Shown in pieces: positions 46,101 through 55,049 of a DNA stretch of 64,000 bases. The notes beneath the pieces are model-generated. The model was given only the letters and a program-made list of their open reading frames with translations. It had not been told where the DNA came from and ran no database searches. The translations under genes and the position numbers were made by a program. The DNA comes from Blasia pusilla (taxonomy: Eukaryota; Marchantiophyta; Marchantiopsida; Blasiales): NCBI GenBank assembly GCA_050084515.1, contig CM114274.1, forward strand, positions 28,892,001 to 28,956,000. Reading direction: 5' to 3'. The first letter of the stretch is position 1. Each line of letters begins with the position of its first letter.

Positions 46101-49100
46101 AAAAAATTTGTAATAAAATACCAATATTCATTTCTGAAGGCCAAGAATTTTTAAATATTATTCTTGGAGAATGGTATATATTATAAATAGAGGAAAACCT
46201 AGTAGGCTAGTACATGCCCTAACAAAGAAAATTTATTTCTAAAACAAAAAGAAGTAGACTAAGAGTGGATGAGATGATGAAACTTGAAACTTACATTTGT
46301 TGGCATCAATGTGGAACTTTGAACTTCCATACTTGAAGTTGTGAACTCCTGTGAAGTCTTAATACCCTCACCTAAGGTAAAGCCTTGAGTTATCTATGGC
46401 AGTTTTTTGACATTTAATGCTGCAATCACCTTTAAGCTATATGAATTATTTCTTTTCATACATTGAATTGTATTCTACTAAGGTTTGGAGGGTAAATTCC
46501 TTAATGGAACTTATGCTCTATAATTTTTAAGTGAGGATTATATCTAATGATGAAAAAGGTTCCATATTTAATAAGGACATTCTAGCTTCTTGGAAAGTGC
46601 CACATCTTTATTTCAATTTTTTAGAAATTCATGATTCTTTGCAACATAACTAGTTGAGTAACTAGTCTTTCATTTTTTGAAGACTATTAAATTTATAGCG
46701 TGTTCTTCAATCTCATACGCAGCATTTTCAGTAGAAATTATATTATTTCTAGAAATTTTTTGAAAATTAATCCTTGCTTTAAGTTTGAAAATACTTTGTT
46801 CAGTTTTGAATAGATTACCTATATGATGAGTATCAAGATCCATACTTGATGGCATAACAACACTTGCATCCAATCTCTGTATAAAATATGTTACGAATTA
46901 AGCCTCGTGAATTAGATTTCTTGATACACTACTTCTTTCAAGGGTTTTAAGAACTTGCAAAGTTATCATAGTATTTTCATAAGGTCTCAAAATCTAAATA
47001 ATTTATAGCTTGAGAAAAAATATTGAAAAAATTCATGCTTGATAAGAAGGGAAAGGGGAGTAACTTTCCAAACTCACATGTATTGGCATCATAATAGAAC
47101 TATGAAGTTTTGTAGTTGGTGGTATGAACTTTGTTGAGATCTTCGTATTTGTTGGTGGTACCAAGTCCTTAATATTTTGTAGATTTTGCTTTGTAGTAAA
47201 TTCATGACTCGTAATCTCTAAGTTTTTGGAATGATTTCCTCCAAGATACTTTTCTATGTCATTGAGAACCCCTATTTCCATTATAGCACTATCTTCATTT
47301 TTCAAAGGGACATTTTTTCGTGCAGTCCAAGGCTCCATATACAATGGTGGCATGCTAGTTGTTTGGAAGGGATTAGTTCCTGGTTTCCTCTCCTCTATGA
47401 CCTCAAGATCTATGCCCAATGTAAGCATTCTTTCATTTTTCTCAACTTTATGTTGTGTGTTTTTAGTTTCTTCTTGTAGGATATTGTCCCTTGACATTGT
47501 ATCTTGTTTAGATATTTTTTGAGATTGGGAGGAACTTTCTTTCTGTCTTATAGAGCTTTTTTTAGATCTCGATAAACTATCATCATGGTCACTTGATGAT
47601 ATAGTAACACCTTTTTCCAATCTCTGTACAAAAAAGAAATGTTGAATTAATCTCTTGTAGTACTTCTTTGAGGCCTCAAAGTTTCTGTTTACTATATCTA
47701 TTATTATTTTAAAACTATTCAAAATAAAAGATAGTTTAAGATTGAAGTTTAACTTCCAATAGTTAGAATGAGGGAGAAGGTGATAATCTTGAAACTCACA
47801 CTTGTTAATAGCATAGATCTAGAAACACTAGAAGTGACGTCGTTGGGTGGTATGAACACCATTGGGATCTTAACATCTTCAATTATTTGTTGCTTTTGTT
47901 TTATATTCAATTCAACGATATCCTTTGAGTTATTTGAAGAATTCCATTCGGGTTTTCTTCAAAATCTTTGGGAGCCCCTTCCTCCAATATAGTCTTATCT
48001 TGATTACTTAGGGAAACTTGCTCTCTAAGTATGAAGGGATCCACATAAATTGGTGTCATCCTTGCTCTTTGGAAAGAGCTTTTCTTTGGTTTTATCTCTA
48101 CTTTTCCCCCTACATCCATGCCCAACATTACTACCCTTTCCTTTTCCTCGAGACTTTCAACTTTATCTTGTGGGTTCATATCCCTTGAATTTTTCTTACT
48201 ATTGTGGATTTCACTAGACTTTGAGAGCCTTTCTTCTTCTATAATAGTGCTTTGGTGGGCTCTTAATGGACCATCTGCTCTATCATCAATAAAATCCACA
48301 TTTAATTTCAAAACATCATCTCTCTCCAATATCTGCATAAAATAAAAAATCTAATTACCCCTATAAATTGGAGGAGCTTCTTTATGGATAATTATTAGAC
48401 TTGGGGGTTGTGAGAAACTTGCAAATATCTTCTAAAAAATTATTTCAGTCAAAATTCGATATAATCTTGGTTATTATTAGAAATTTGAATTAGAAGAGAA
48501 TGAAACATTTCCACTTGAGGGCTTTATTTCTAATTGAGAAGAAAAGTTAAGTAGAGGAGATCTTTCTAAACTTACACTTTTTGATGTCCTAGTAGCATTG
48601 TGAAGGCTTAGATATGTTGATACGATCTCCTTTGAGATTTCTACATCTTCAAGTGACACTTGGCCTTCAATTATTTGATGCTTTTTTGTGCTATTTGATT
48701 CAAAAATCTTTGCCAAGCTTTCTTGAAGTTCACCCTCTGACATTTTGGGGACAATTTTATGAGACTTCACTGTAGTGTTATCTTGATAGTTTAAGTCTTC
48801 CATGGTAGATATGCCTTGACTTTTTAATGGAGTTTCATTATCATCAATCGTAGGATCCACATGTAAAAATTTTATACTTGATCTCTTTGAAGGTTCGGCT
48901 CTTGGTTTCATTTCCTTCTCACCATCAAGATCTTTGTCCAATTCAATCCCACTTTCATTTTTTCCTGAATCCTGAATTTTTTCAATCCTACTTTTAATCT
49001 CTTGAAGGATTTCCTCCTTTGAACTTCTCTCACTGGTTTGAATTTTGGCATACTTTGAAATTCTTTCTTGAGCATTCATAGTGTCTTGTTGAGCTCTTGA

Positions 49101-49811
49101 TGAGCTAGCATCATCATAAATATCAAGACCCATACTTGATTCTGTAACACCATCTTCTTTTAATCTTTGTAGGTAAGAGACTCGATCCATTAAATCATCC
49201 TCATGATTATGAATTGGGCTTCTTGATGGAAAACTCTCCTCAGAGTTTTCAGAAACTTCCAAAACTCTTGTAGTATTATCCAAAATCAGACTTGTTGGCA
49301 GTGCAACAGTATTGTAAAGTCCTGTACTTTCTCGTATAAACTCTTGTGAGATATTAATATCTTGAATAGGCAAGAATTCTTCCATCATCAAATTTTTTCC
49401 TTTGTTATTCAATTCAAGACTTTCCCTTACGCTATCTGAAGAAGATCCCACAAGATATTCTTCTAAAACTTGAAAAACTCCTTTTTCATTTACATTCATA
49501 CCTTCATTTTGTGAAGTCATCTTAATTCCCTTCAAAGGTTTGGTTCTTGGTGTTGTCTCCTCTTTCACCTCAAAATCCATACCTAAGATCAACATTCTTT
49601 CATTTTTCATCGGATTTTCACCTTTGTGGAATATCTTTCCTATCTCTTGTGGGGCAATCTCCTTTGAGCTTAAATCATTTTGGTATAAATTTGAAGAACT
49701 TGAGAGCATTTTCTGGTCTATAGTTGCTTTTTGTTGAACTCTTGGTAGATTACTATCGGAATTTCCATAAAGATCCATACTTGATTGCAAAGGATTGTCG
49801 CTCTCCAATCT
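32294..49811 (-). CDS. Modular multi-exon gene ending in an HSP70 substrate-binding domain (5' end not identified)
   Basis: Fourteen separate module exons and one 4.9-kb terminal exon, all on the minus strand, share an architecture. Each starts at a codon boundary after AG with (R/K/I)LE-like residues. It then carries MDL near residue 12, QQ near 25, LGMD-EV-EE-KPR near 85, MDP-I near 110, NQ-KTTMEE near 125, K-LE--FELN--KKH near 150 and IS-EF near 170, and ends before GTGAGT or GTAAGT, again at a codon boundary. Introns are 176-632 bp. The terminal exon starts with one more module and ends with an HSP70 substrate-binding domain. No ATPase domain, signal peptide or membrane segment is visible. 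Modules are hydrophilic and probably disordered. Some carry frameshifts or stops. The first identifiable exon has an acceptor, so the true 5' end lies further up or is lost behind retroelement DNA. Expression is not demonstrated. Confidence 0.75.
32297..33037 (-). CDS. HSP70 substrate-binding domain without ATPase domain (region of the terminal exon)
   Basis: In HSP70 chaperones this C-terminal half grips hydrophobic peptides while the N-terminal ATPase half drives opening and closing. Here the beta-sandwich (from PVTPLTLGLETAGG) and helical lid are recognisable along their length with conservative changes. The segment directly upstream (VELQTLAR and the Ser-rich region) has none of the ATPase-domain signatures, such as IDLGTTYS or the DLGGGT phosphate loop. 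The interdomain linker (VQDLLLLD-type in HSP70) is also missing. The EEVD tail that recruits TPR co-chaperones is replaced by a Pro-rich end. If translated, it could bind peptides but not cycle by ATP hydrolysis; that is inference. Confidence 0.9.
35339..35572 (-). repeat. Tandem duplication of 117 bp (39 codons) in the terminal exon
   Basis: Copies at 35456-35572 and 35339-35455 differ at only a handful of positions and encode EKGHIVEKNMTPFT(T/A) and onward to KKERKSI twice. It is in frame and recent. Confidence 0.97.
35609..36370 (-). repeat. Protein repeat of 63 residues with WLDLA headers
   Basis: Headers WLDLAIHTY, WLDLATNEY and WLDLATNRY start at 36175, 35986 and 35797, exactly 189 bp apart. 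A more diverged LPDLASDKN header lies 65 codons upstream at about 36370. Between headers are Lys/Ser-rich segments. Confidence 0.9.
37172..37803 (-). other. Intron 14 (632 bp, the longest), with nested palindromes
   Basis: About twice the length of most introns here. At 37387-37410 lies the 24-bp perfect palindrome T7-CTATTAATAG-A7. It is followed at once by TTGCATTAGGGTG, a TCCGG loop and CACCCTGATGCAA (37411-37441; one mismatch). The extra length suggests an insertion, but no target duplication was found. Confidence 0.6.
37804..38345 (-). pseudogene. Module exon 14, frameshifted
   Basis: Acceptor TATATAG before RLDINDIF at 38345; donor GTGAGT after 37804. The length of 542 is not a multiple of 3, and the frame from the acceptor meets TAA shortly before an A8 run on the minus strand. 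From about 38244 the frame agrees with the module consensus to the donor. One missing base, real or a sequencing error, would account for it. Confidence 0.7.
38757..39302 (-). CDS. Module exon 13 (182 codons)
   Basis: Acceptor CTGTACAG, start KLETNAYIASSSVD; donor GTGAGTTGTG. Open throughout. Consensus landmarks MDPFI and FELSTIQKHERI are present. Confidence 0.8.
39479..40051 (-). CDS. Module exon 12 (191 codons)
   Basis: Acceptor TTATGCAG, start RLETDVIMTSIVD; donor GTGAGTTTAG. Closest relative in the array is exon 8: both have GPFQ, DGDN, EVIIE/KVIIE and LQVSREDLEQ with KLKEI/RLKEI. Confidence 0.85.
40332..40865 (-). CDS. Module exon 11 (178 codons, donor shifted)
   Basis: Acceptor TTATGCAG, start KLEPSINMTSSM. 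At the usual donor position the sequence is CTAAGT instead of GTAAGT. A good GTAAGT lies 36-40 bases upstream, in phase 0, where sister exon 7 has GCAAGT. The end coordinate uses that shifted donor. Confidence 0.75.
41111..41596 (-). CDS. Module exon 10 (162 codons)
   Basis: Acceptor TTATACAG, start RLEKDIVELHNMDL; donor GTGAGTTTG. It lacks the segment that usually precedes the EM(K/E)PR landmark, which explains the shorter length; still phase 0-0. Confidence 0.8.
41825..42280 (-). CDS. Module exon 9 (152 codons)
   Basis: Acceptor GGTACAG, start ILERDITTPLKMD; donor GTGAGTTTGG. The shortest intact module: the LGMD-EV segment is missing. Still phase 0-0. Confidence 0.8.
42399..42440. repeat. 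Perfect 20-bp-arm hairpin in intron 8
   Basis: GGGGCTAATGATGGATAATT, loop TG, then its exact reverse complement. It lies inside the 465-bp intron between module exons 8 and 9. Confidence 0.97.
42746..43306 (-). CDS. Module exon 8 (187 codons)
   Basis: The acceptor is AAG instead of CAG (TATGAAG before RLETDFIMRSIMD), so it is weaker than its neighbours. Donor GTGAGTTAAG. Sister of exon 12. Confidence 0.78.
43307..43840 (-). other. Intron 7 (534 bp) with about 300 bp of extra sequence
   Basis: Its counterpart between the sister exons 11 and 12 is 280 bp and shares both ends. The extra block at about 43440-43735 has no coding content and looks like an insertion; termini were not defined. Confidence 0.5.
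43841..44350 (-). CDS. Module exon 7 (170 codons)
   Basis: Acceptor TCTCCAG, start RLKTYQSNLIDKEKLF, lacking the usual MDL segment; donor GTGAGTTTGG. Sister of exon 11 (KTTMEESVMPISRD here, KTTMEENVMPISRD there; EGMILDEG and EGMILDGG). Confidence 0.8.
44586..45155 (-). CDS. Module exon 6 (190 codons)
   Basis: Acceptor TGTGTAG, start IMETNIIMPSSSDL; donor GTAAGTTC. Open throughout, with KTTMEGQVLNASKEYL and NTKGKHHLVE landmarks. Confidence 0.82.
45302..45335. repeat. (ATC)n microsatellite in intron 5
   Basis: About ten ATC/TCA triplets with small interruptions. Confidence 0.85.
45445..46020 (-). CDS. Module exon 5 (192 codons)
   Basis: Acceptor TTAAAACAG, start RLETCTDVDMQSRVDL; donor GTGAGTTTGG. 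Landmarks ALDVDLEVEKEMQQRIEP and IHMDPLIVGD are intact. Confidence 0.83.
46295..46876 (-). pseudogene. Module exon 4, decayed by stop codons but with splice sites kept
   Basis: Acceptor TATACAG before RLDASVVMPSSMDLD; donor GTAAGTTTC after MPTN. The length is 582, a multiple of 3, and both ends match the module consensus in the same frame (GEGIKTSQEFTT near the end). The central part, about 46400-46675, has roughly eight in-frame stops. If included in a transcript it would truncate the protein. Confidence 0.75.
47078..47623 (-). CDS. Module exon 3 (182 codons)
   Basis: Acceptor TGTACAG, start RLEKGVTISSSDHDD; donor GTGAGTTTGG. Open throughout, with TLGIDLEVIEERKPGTNPFQ and YMEP landmarks. 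Confidence 0.83.
47800..48332 (-). pseudogene. Module exon 2, one-base frameshift
   Basis: Acceptor TTATGCAG, start ILERDDVLKLNVDF; donor GTGAGTTTC. The length of 533 is one short of a multiple of 3. The consensus frame is followed to EENPNG near 47955, then continues in another frame (SSNNSKDIVELN to SMLLTS) to the donor. A missing base at GGAATTC explains both. Confidence 0.75.
48576..49811 (-). CDS. Fused module exon 1a+1b (412 codons) with an exonised intron
   Basis: Acceptor TTATGTAG at the 5' side, start RLESDNPLQSSMDL; donor GTAAGTTTAG at the 3' side. Two complete modules are joined by 41 codons (about LILDNTTRV to VSYLQ). At the junction the would-be donor reads CTGATT and the would-be acceptor CAA|AGA instead of CAG|AGA. 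The 123 joining bases resemble the 3' part of real introns here (TCAAGAA, AATTCA, GAGG in the same order as intron 3) and contain no stop. Confidence 0.85.
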
Positions 49812-49969
49812 CTACATAAGAAATACCATTGAATGAAACTCATGATCAGAATTCTCAGTATAAACCTATAAGTTCCTAGAAATATATAAAAGTGTCTTTG
49901 TATTGTCTTCGAGAATGGCTAGGGAAAGAATGAATATTTTTCTTAAAAGAATTAGATTTCCATGGAATA

Positions 49970-50060
49970 TTCCCAAACTCAAATATTTTAGTATGAAACT
50001 AGTATTATGAATGTCTTTACTTGATGGTATTTTTGCATATAAAGACTAGGTAAAAATAAT
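49970..50060 (-). pseudogene. Relic of a further module 5' of exon 1
   Basis: The minus strand reads KIPSSKDIHNTSFILKY and then LSLG, matching the (D/S)-(I/L)-(Y/H)-(N/H)-ATT end of modules. The donor position is TTGAGT instead of GTGAGT. Nothing module-like precedes it. Confidence 0.5.
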
Positions 50061-50560
50061 TATATATGAGTTTTTACAAAGTTTATCCATTTCAAGATTA
50101 AGAATTGAGATCCATCGAAAAAAGTTGCAATAAATTTAAATATGGTAAAATACCTGTTGTAAGAAAGGTGTTGGATTAACTAAATATTCAAAAATTTCTC
50201 CCAAAATTCCATTATTTTTTTGAGGATACCCAATCATTCACATGGCACATGTTATTTTATCCTTCATGGAAACTGAAAATCCAAATATTCTATATATATA
50301 TTTTGAAAATTTCCAAAAATCCATACTCAATATTCGATCCCAAATTTTCTACAAACCTTGATTCTAAGATATCATAAAATAACATAATTTTTTATCTTGA
50401 AATTTCTCCATCATCTCATATACATACTATGTACTTGTTATTTTTATATATGGTACTAAAACTCATTCTAAGATTTTCTTAACAAACTTATCGTATTTTA
50501 ATAATATAATCGTCATTTATTAGTTATGGTTAAGTGAGAGTTTATACAATAAAACGTATA
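50061..50560. other. AT-rich region
   Basis: No exon, ATPase-domain sequence or repeat is recognised. It separates the module array from the retroelement relic. Confidence 0.5.
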
Positions 50561-52260
50561 AGAAAGAAAAAACCATAAAAAAAAAGTGATAAAGATGAGA
50601 GTAAGCCCATAAGTTGGAAAAAAGTAAGATAAGGATAATATCATCTGTAAATTAGATAAGGATACGAGAGTCCAAAGAAGATCTTCTCATGCTAATAAAA
50701 GAGGTAATGTGGGGTAAGGATGGATAGAACTAATTTTCCTTCATTATACCTATCTCTAAGTATACAAAAGAAGATAAGAGGCCTCGAGGGTTATTCTATC
50801 TTTGTACATTCTAAAATGACCTTATAAGCTTGAGAGTTATAATGGTATTAGTGCAAAGTTGCTCTTCCAATAAGACTGATTACTCCTCTTTGAAGAATGA
50901 CCAAAAAATGATGCAATGTTGTGAGTTTGGATAGGTTTGTTGAAGGTTGGTTGTGGCCATTGAATTGCAAGTATAATAAGGGGGAAGGGCTATTTTGCAG
51001 ATGATGAATGGATGGGGAGTGAGAATGACTCCTAATTTTCCGTTTCTAAATGTGTTTATCATTAAAATTTTATATGTAAATAGATATTGGTTTATAAGAT
51101 GTCTTGTTTATCACTTTAATGAAGGTTTCATGATGTAAATCATGAACTCTTGCTTATCGGTGATCCTTTGAATTGTTACATATGATCACTTGTGCAATTA
51201 TACTATTTATATCTTGTTTAAAATAAGATATTGGAGATAGACTTGAATAGGCTCCTCTAAGTATATTTTAACATTCAGTATACAGTATATATGGCTTTCC
51301 AACCCAAGGTAGCATAATGGGAGTTTATGGTGAGAAAATTTGGCTAAGAGTATTATAATGAAGTAATTGAATCTCCATTGGCATTTGGAATCCCTAGTGT
51401 GCAAAAATTGGAAAACATCTATATAGAGAGAGGGAGGGATCTTCTCAGAAGTGAGATGGAAATGAAGATCACAAATGCCTTAATTTATTGGGAGAGAAAC
51501 TAAACCTTAAATGCATGAGCATTAGATACCTATGCAACACAGAAAGTGATGGACATGAATATCCAAGTGTCATTGATATTGAAATTGATAAAGGCATATA
51601 AGGTAGAACTTTTCAAATGAGATCGAGTCATGGATGTTTTAGAGGGTTGGATCATTCATATGGAAATCGACTTATCTCTTTTCTATATTGATGATTATAT
51701 TGTAAGGATGTTTGTAAGATCTTGGTGAACAGATCAAGCATTTGCAAGATTAGAGAGATCTTTGATTGAAATGAGTCAACGACCCACATATAGTGAGATG
51801 CAAAAAAGGCTATTGCAAAATTTCCAATGTGTGGATCCCATCCTCACTGCTAGAATGAAAGTATGGAGATTGGATCTGAAAGGTATTTTGAGGACTACCT
51901 CAAGGAGTTTTTTGATTTATAGATAAAAATCCATGACATAAGTAGGGTAGAGCACAAGATGGTTACATACCATAAAGATTTAATGGAAGAGTGTCGATAG
52001 AGAGAGATAAAAATCCCAACCTACAAGGGTTGCTCCTCGTATTGATGGCATTTCTAGAGGAGGGAGAGAATAACAAGTCTGATGACATGCGCGCCAATAT
52101 TTTGAGTGTGGTAGATATGGTCATATATCCATATATCCTTTTGAAGGCTTTAAACTAGGCCATATCATTGCCAAGTGAGTTATTTTGAAAGGGGACATGT
52201 GCATGAATATGATGAAGAAGGAGGACCTAAGGGAAATACCAACCACTAGAATTCTCTAAT
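50561..52260 (+). mobile_element. Diverged LTR (copy D) followed by a gag relic
   Basis: 50.56-51.4 kb is a distant relative of LTR copies A-C: TATACAAAAGAAGATAAGAG matches the TATA region, GCTCTTCCAAT follows, and the coding-looking stretch is recognisable in translation (DIGL*DVLFITL and later EFMVRKFG, EVIESPLAFGIPSV). The sequence then continues into a gag-like segment (EGWIIHMEIDLSLFYIDDYI, SQRPTYSEMQKRLLQNFQC) and a zinc-knuckle remnant (FECGRYGHIS) near 52095-52130. Stops are frequent. It represents an older, separate insertion upstream of the HSP70-related gene. Confidence 0.6.
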
Positions 52261-52511
52261 TATAGATTTACTAGTTCTACAAAAGGAGGAAATGCGAGGA
52301 TTGAGGATAAACATATAGAGGTTAACAATTTGAACAGAGGAGAAACTTGTCTCATTGTTTTAGATGGGGAAGTACAAGGATCCCAAGTTAGGAAATCCTA
52401 TCCCTATTTGTAATAAGAAAAACTATCATCCAACATCAAGATATATATTTCCTTGGTAGATTAAGTGATGTTGGTGGTTTGGAAAAATATTCAGAGGTAC
52501 TAGAAGAGTAG

Positions 52512-53290
52512 TGTCGTGCGCATACACATCCCTACACAACATACATCGCTGTCACCGAACACACACACAAACACGCACGATACCACGCTAACTCATGGCA
52601 TCCAAACAACGAGACAAGAAGTAATAAAATATCTCCAATAAAGTAAGATCCAATCTCTCTCTACACCATCTCACACCATAGTTTTCAAAGATGTGCACTC
52701 TCTCTCATGTCAAACCAAACCCGCTCTCCTAATGAGAGGCTTGGATTACACTCACAAGGCAAGAGACCATAGCTCCGCCGCCTCATGCCAAGAGGTTCAA
52801 CAAAGAGAGAATGAGCTCTCAAGCTCTCTCTCCTTGAGGTATACCCCTCCCCTCTCCCAAGCTCTCTCCATGGTAACCTATTCTCCCAAGTCACCTCCTT
52901 GGCTCTTGACCTGATGTAGTAGGTCAAGGGCCACTTACCAAAAATATAAAGTCGATCATATACTCAAAATGGTACTTATCTAAAATAGTAAGTTCCTCAA
53001 TATGGCTCAAAATGAGCCGAAACGGAAGGGAAACTTGCTCTCTCAAGTTTCCCGGGGCCTCAGCAGGTCATCCTCGACCTACTAAGCATGTCCTCCACTA
53101 CTCACGAAGGTGCTCTACTAGATCTCACCGATCTATCCTAAAAGATGTGATAGTTATCGTGCGTATACACATCGCTACATAACATACATCGCTGTCACCG
53201 AATACACACAAAAACACGCACGATCGCAGGCTAACTCATGGCATCCAAACAACGAGACAAGAAGTACTAAAATATCTCCAATCGCCCCCC
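52512..53290 (-). mobile_element. 3' LTR region of the minus-strand gypsy element (copy 2)
   Basis: The low edge reads TGTCGTGCGCATACACATC on the plus strand, i.e. a GCGCACGACA end on the element strand. The 130-bp tail (52512-52642) is repeated at 53154-53282. The body 52639-53052 is nearly identical to 63588-64000 at the right edge of the window, about 10.95 kb away in the same orientation, as expected for paired LTRs. The 5' start of this LTR was not pinned down. Confidence 0.65.
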
Positions 53291-53469
53291 CTAGCTGGTG
53301 GTTAGGTCCCTCTAACTCCAGATAGCCATCTATCCCTACCTACCATGACATACATCTCTCGGACGCTAAGAGCAAGAAGGCCGAGTGCTCATGTGGCCCC
53401 ATCGTTAGTCGCCTTCCTGTCATCCATGTCACAAAAAAAGTCGGAATCAAAACCCACCTAATATCTCCT

Positions 53470-53722
53470 CTATGTACATCTGGGACATATCCATCGTCCC
53501 CGAGGAACCCTAGAGAGAGGTGGCGTCAGACATGCCATATGCCAACCTCTCGAACATCCATCCCAGACTAGCATCGTGGCCGCACCACGGGCAGAACCAC
53601 ACAACATACAACGCAAGCATGCAGGAACTATTGCTAAGCTCGGATCTACTGTACCATCAATGTTAGGAATGTGACATGGTGCAAAATTACGCACATGGTC
53701 CTTCCATACCATACCATCGCGT
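53470..53722 (-). pseudogene. PHD finger at the end of the gypsy polyprotein
   Basis: The minus strand reads WKDHVRNFAPCHIPNIDGT, then CLRCMLCGSARGAATMLVWD, GCSRGWHMACLTPPL and RGRWICPRCT, then stop. This is the Cys4-His-Cys3 layout of a PHD finger, a chromatin reader of histone H3 tails. The Cys normally at LLCD is Trp here (LVWD), so one zinc ligand is lost. It continues the integrase C-terminal region after the inserted LTR copy C. Gypsy polyproteins ending in a PHD finger are, to my knowledge, found in early-diverging plant lineages, where they may guide integration; that role is inference. Confidence 0.8.
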
Positions 53723-54997
53723 TGTCGTGTCGAGAATCTTTCTTCGAGCAAGGGCGGGCCTTCTAGCTACGGTAGATGCGGTCGATGCAAGGTGAACTCT
53801 CTAATAAGTTCTCCTTTTTCAATACAAAATTATGATGTATACTCTCCATTCTCTCACGACAGGTATCACAAATGGAAGTGCCGAGGCGATCACATCTTCG
53901 TAACATCGGACCCCGAAATTCCTAACTATAAAATCCCTATAAACTATTTTACGTTTGTATACGAGGAAGATAGCACAACTAGTGTTAAACCCTACTTGAC
54001 CAGGCCTATTGACATCCATGGATCGCTATATAAGGACATACAAAGTACAATCCCATGTCCTTCCATATGTGACGATAGGAAGAATCACCGGAGTTGGAGA
54101 TTGCATGACCTGGTTCATGAACGCCTCCCCAAAGTGATAAACTAAATAGCGAGTGAACCAGTGCCTATCTACAAAGAGTACCTTGACATGGTAAGGATTG
54201 AGGAAAGGAAAGTCGGGCACAGCTCGTGCTCCACCCCTATCCATGCTTGACACACATTCTCTACTCTCCTCAAGAATGGGTTTTGGCAGAGTTATTCTCC
54301 CAAGAGGGATAATTCACTCTCATTGGGGAAGTAACAAGCCAAAACTTCCGCTATTTTAGTATGACTAAACTCCTCTACGGTGACAAACCTCTCATCCCCA
54401 CACACACACACACCACTCTAGAAATCTCTCAAAGAATAGACCATAGTCAAGTTACTCTCCCAAGAGGGGTGATCCATTCTCATTAGAAGAGCAAACAATC
54501 CCAAAGCCATACACTCAAGAGAGACACGAGAGACTCAAGATGTGGAATAGAAGGTGATGAACCCTTGAAGGTCCATCCTCTTTATATACTCACAAGGGAT
54601 CCACAAGAGTACAAAATAGAGCTTATCTTATCTTGTGCCACATGGCTTCCTCCCAAGGCTTAGCCAATCACATTTTGACACAAGTAGATTTCCTCTTATC
54701 TCTTCCAAAATATCCTCTTTTACCCACATGATATTTTCCAAATTACCCCAACTAACCTAGCCACCAACCAAGACTACTTTTGCTTTTCATTAAAGCAACT
54801 ACTTTATTTTTATAAAGTCATCTTTTATTTATTACCTCCTTTTCCTAAAGTTGGGCCCGCATAAAAGAGGCATCATAAAGAGGTTTAAACATAAGAATCT
54901 CCTTTTTCTAAGCCAATTTACTTAATACTAATGAAACTCTATCTAACACTTAATGACGAAGGAGTTTACATTAATGGTTGATTTTTACTATACGGCA
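53723..54997 (-). mobile_element. LTR-like repeat, copy C (1.28 kb), inserted between integrase and PHD finger
   Basis: Closest to copy A. On the element strand it starts TGCCGTATAG and ends CGACACGACA. Coding-looking frames are at 54253-54026 and 54019-53819. It separates the integrase tail (RFHRGDYIYLR near 55090) from the PHD segment. Flanks (low side CGCGT, high side ATCTC) are not a target-site duplication. Confidence 0.8.
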
Positions 54998-55049
54998 ATC
55001 TCTCTAGTAAGATAACACCGGATGGCAAAACGCCACGCACTCTCGGATA

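Noticed and set aside
49812-52500. Search for an HSP70 ATPase domain upstream of the module array
   Set aside because: No ATPase signature found on the minus strand; the region is AT-rich or retroelement relic.
52685-52927. Open frame repeated at 63632-63874
   Set aside because: It is part of the duplicated LTR body; both strands are open there and no domain is seen.
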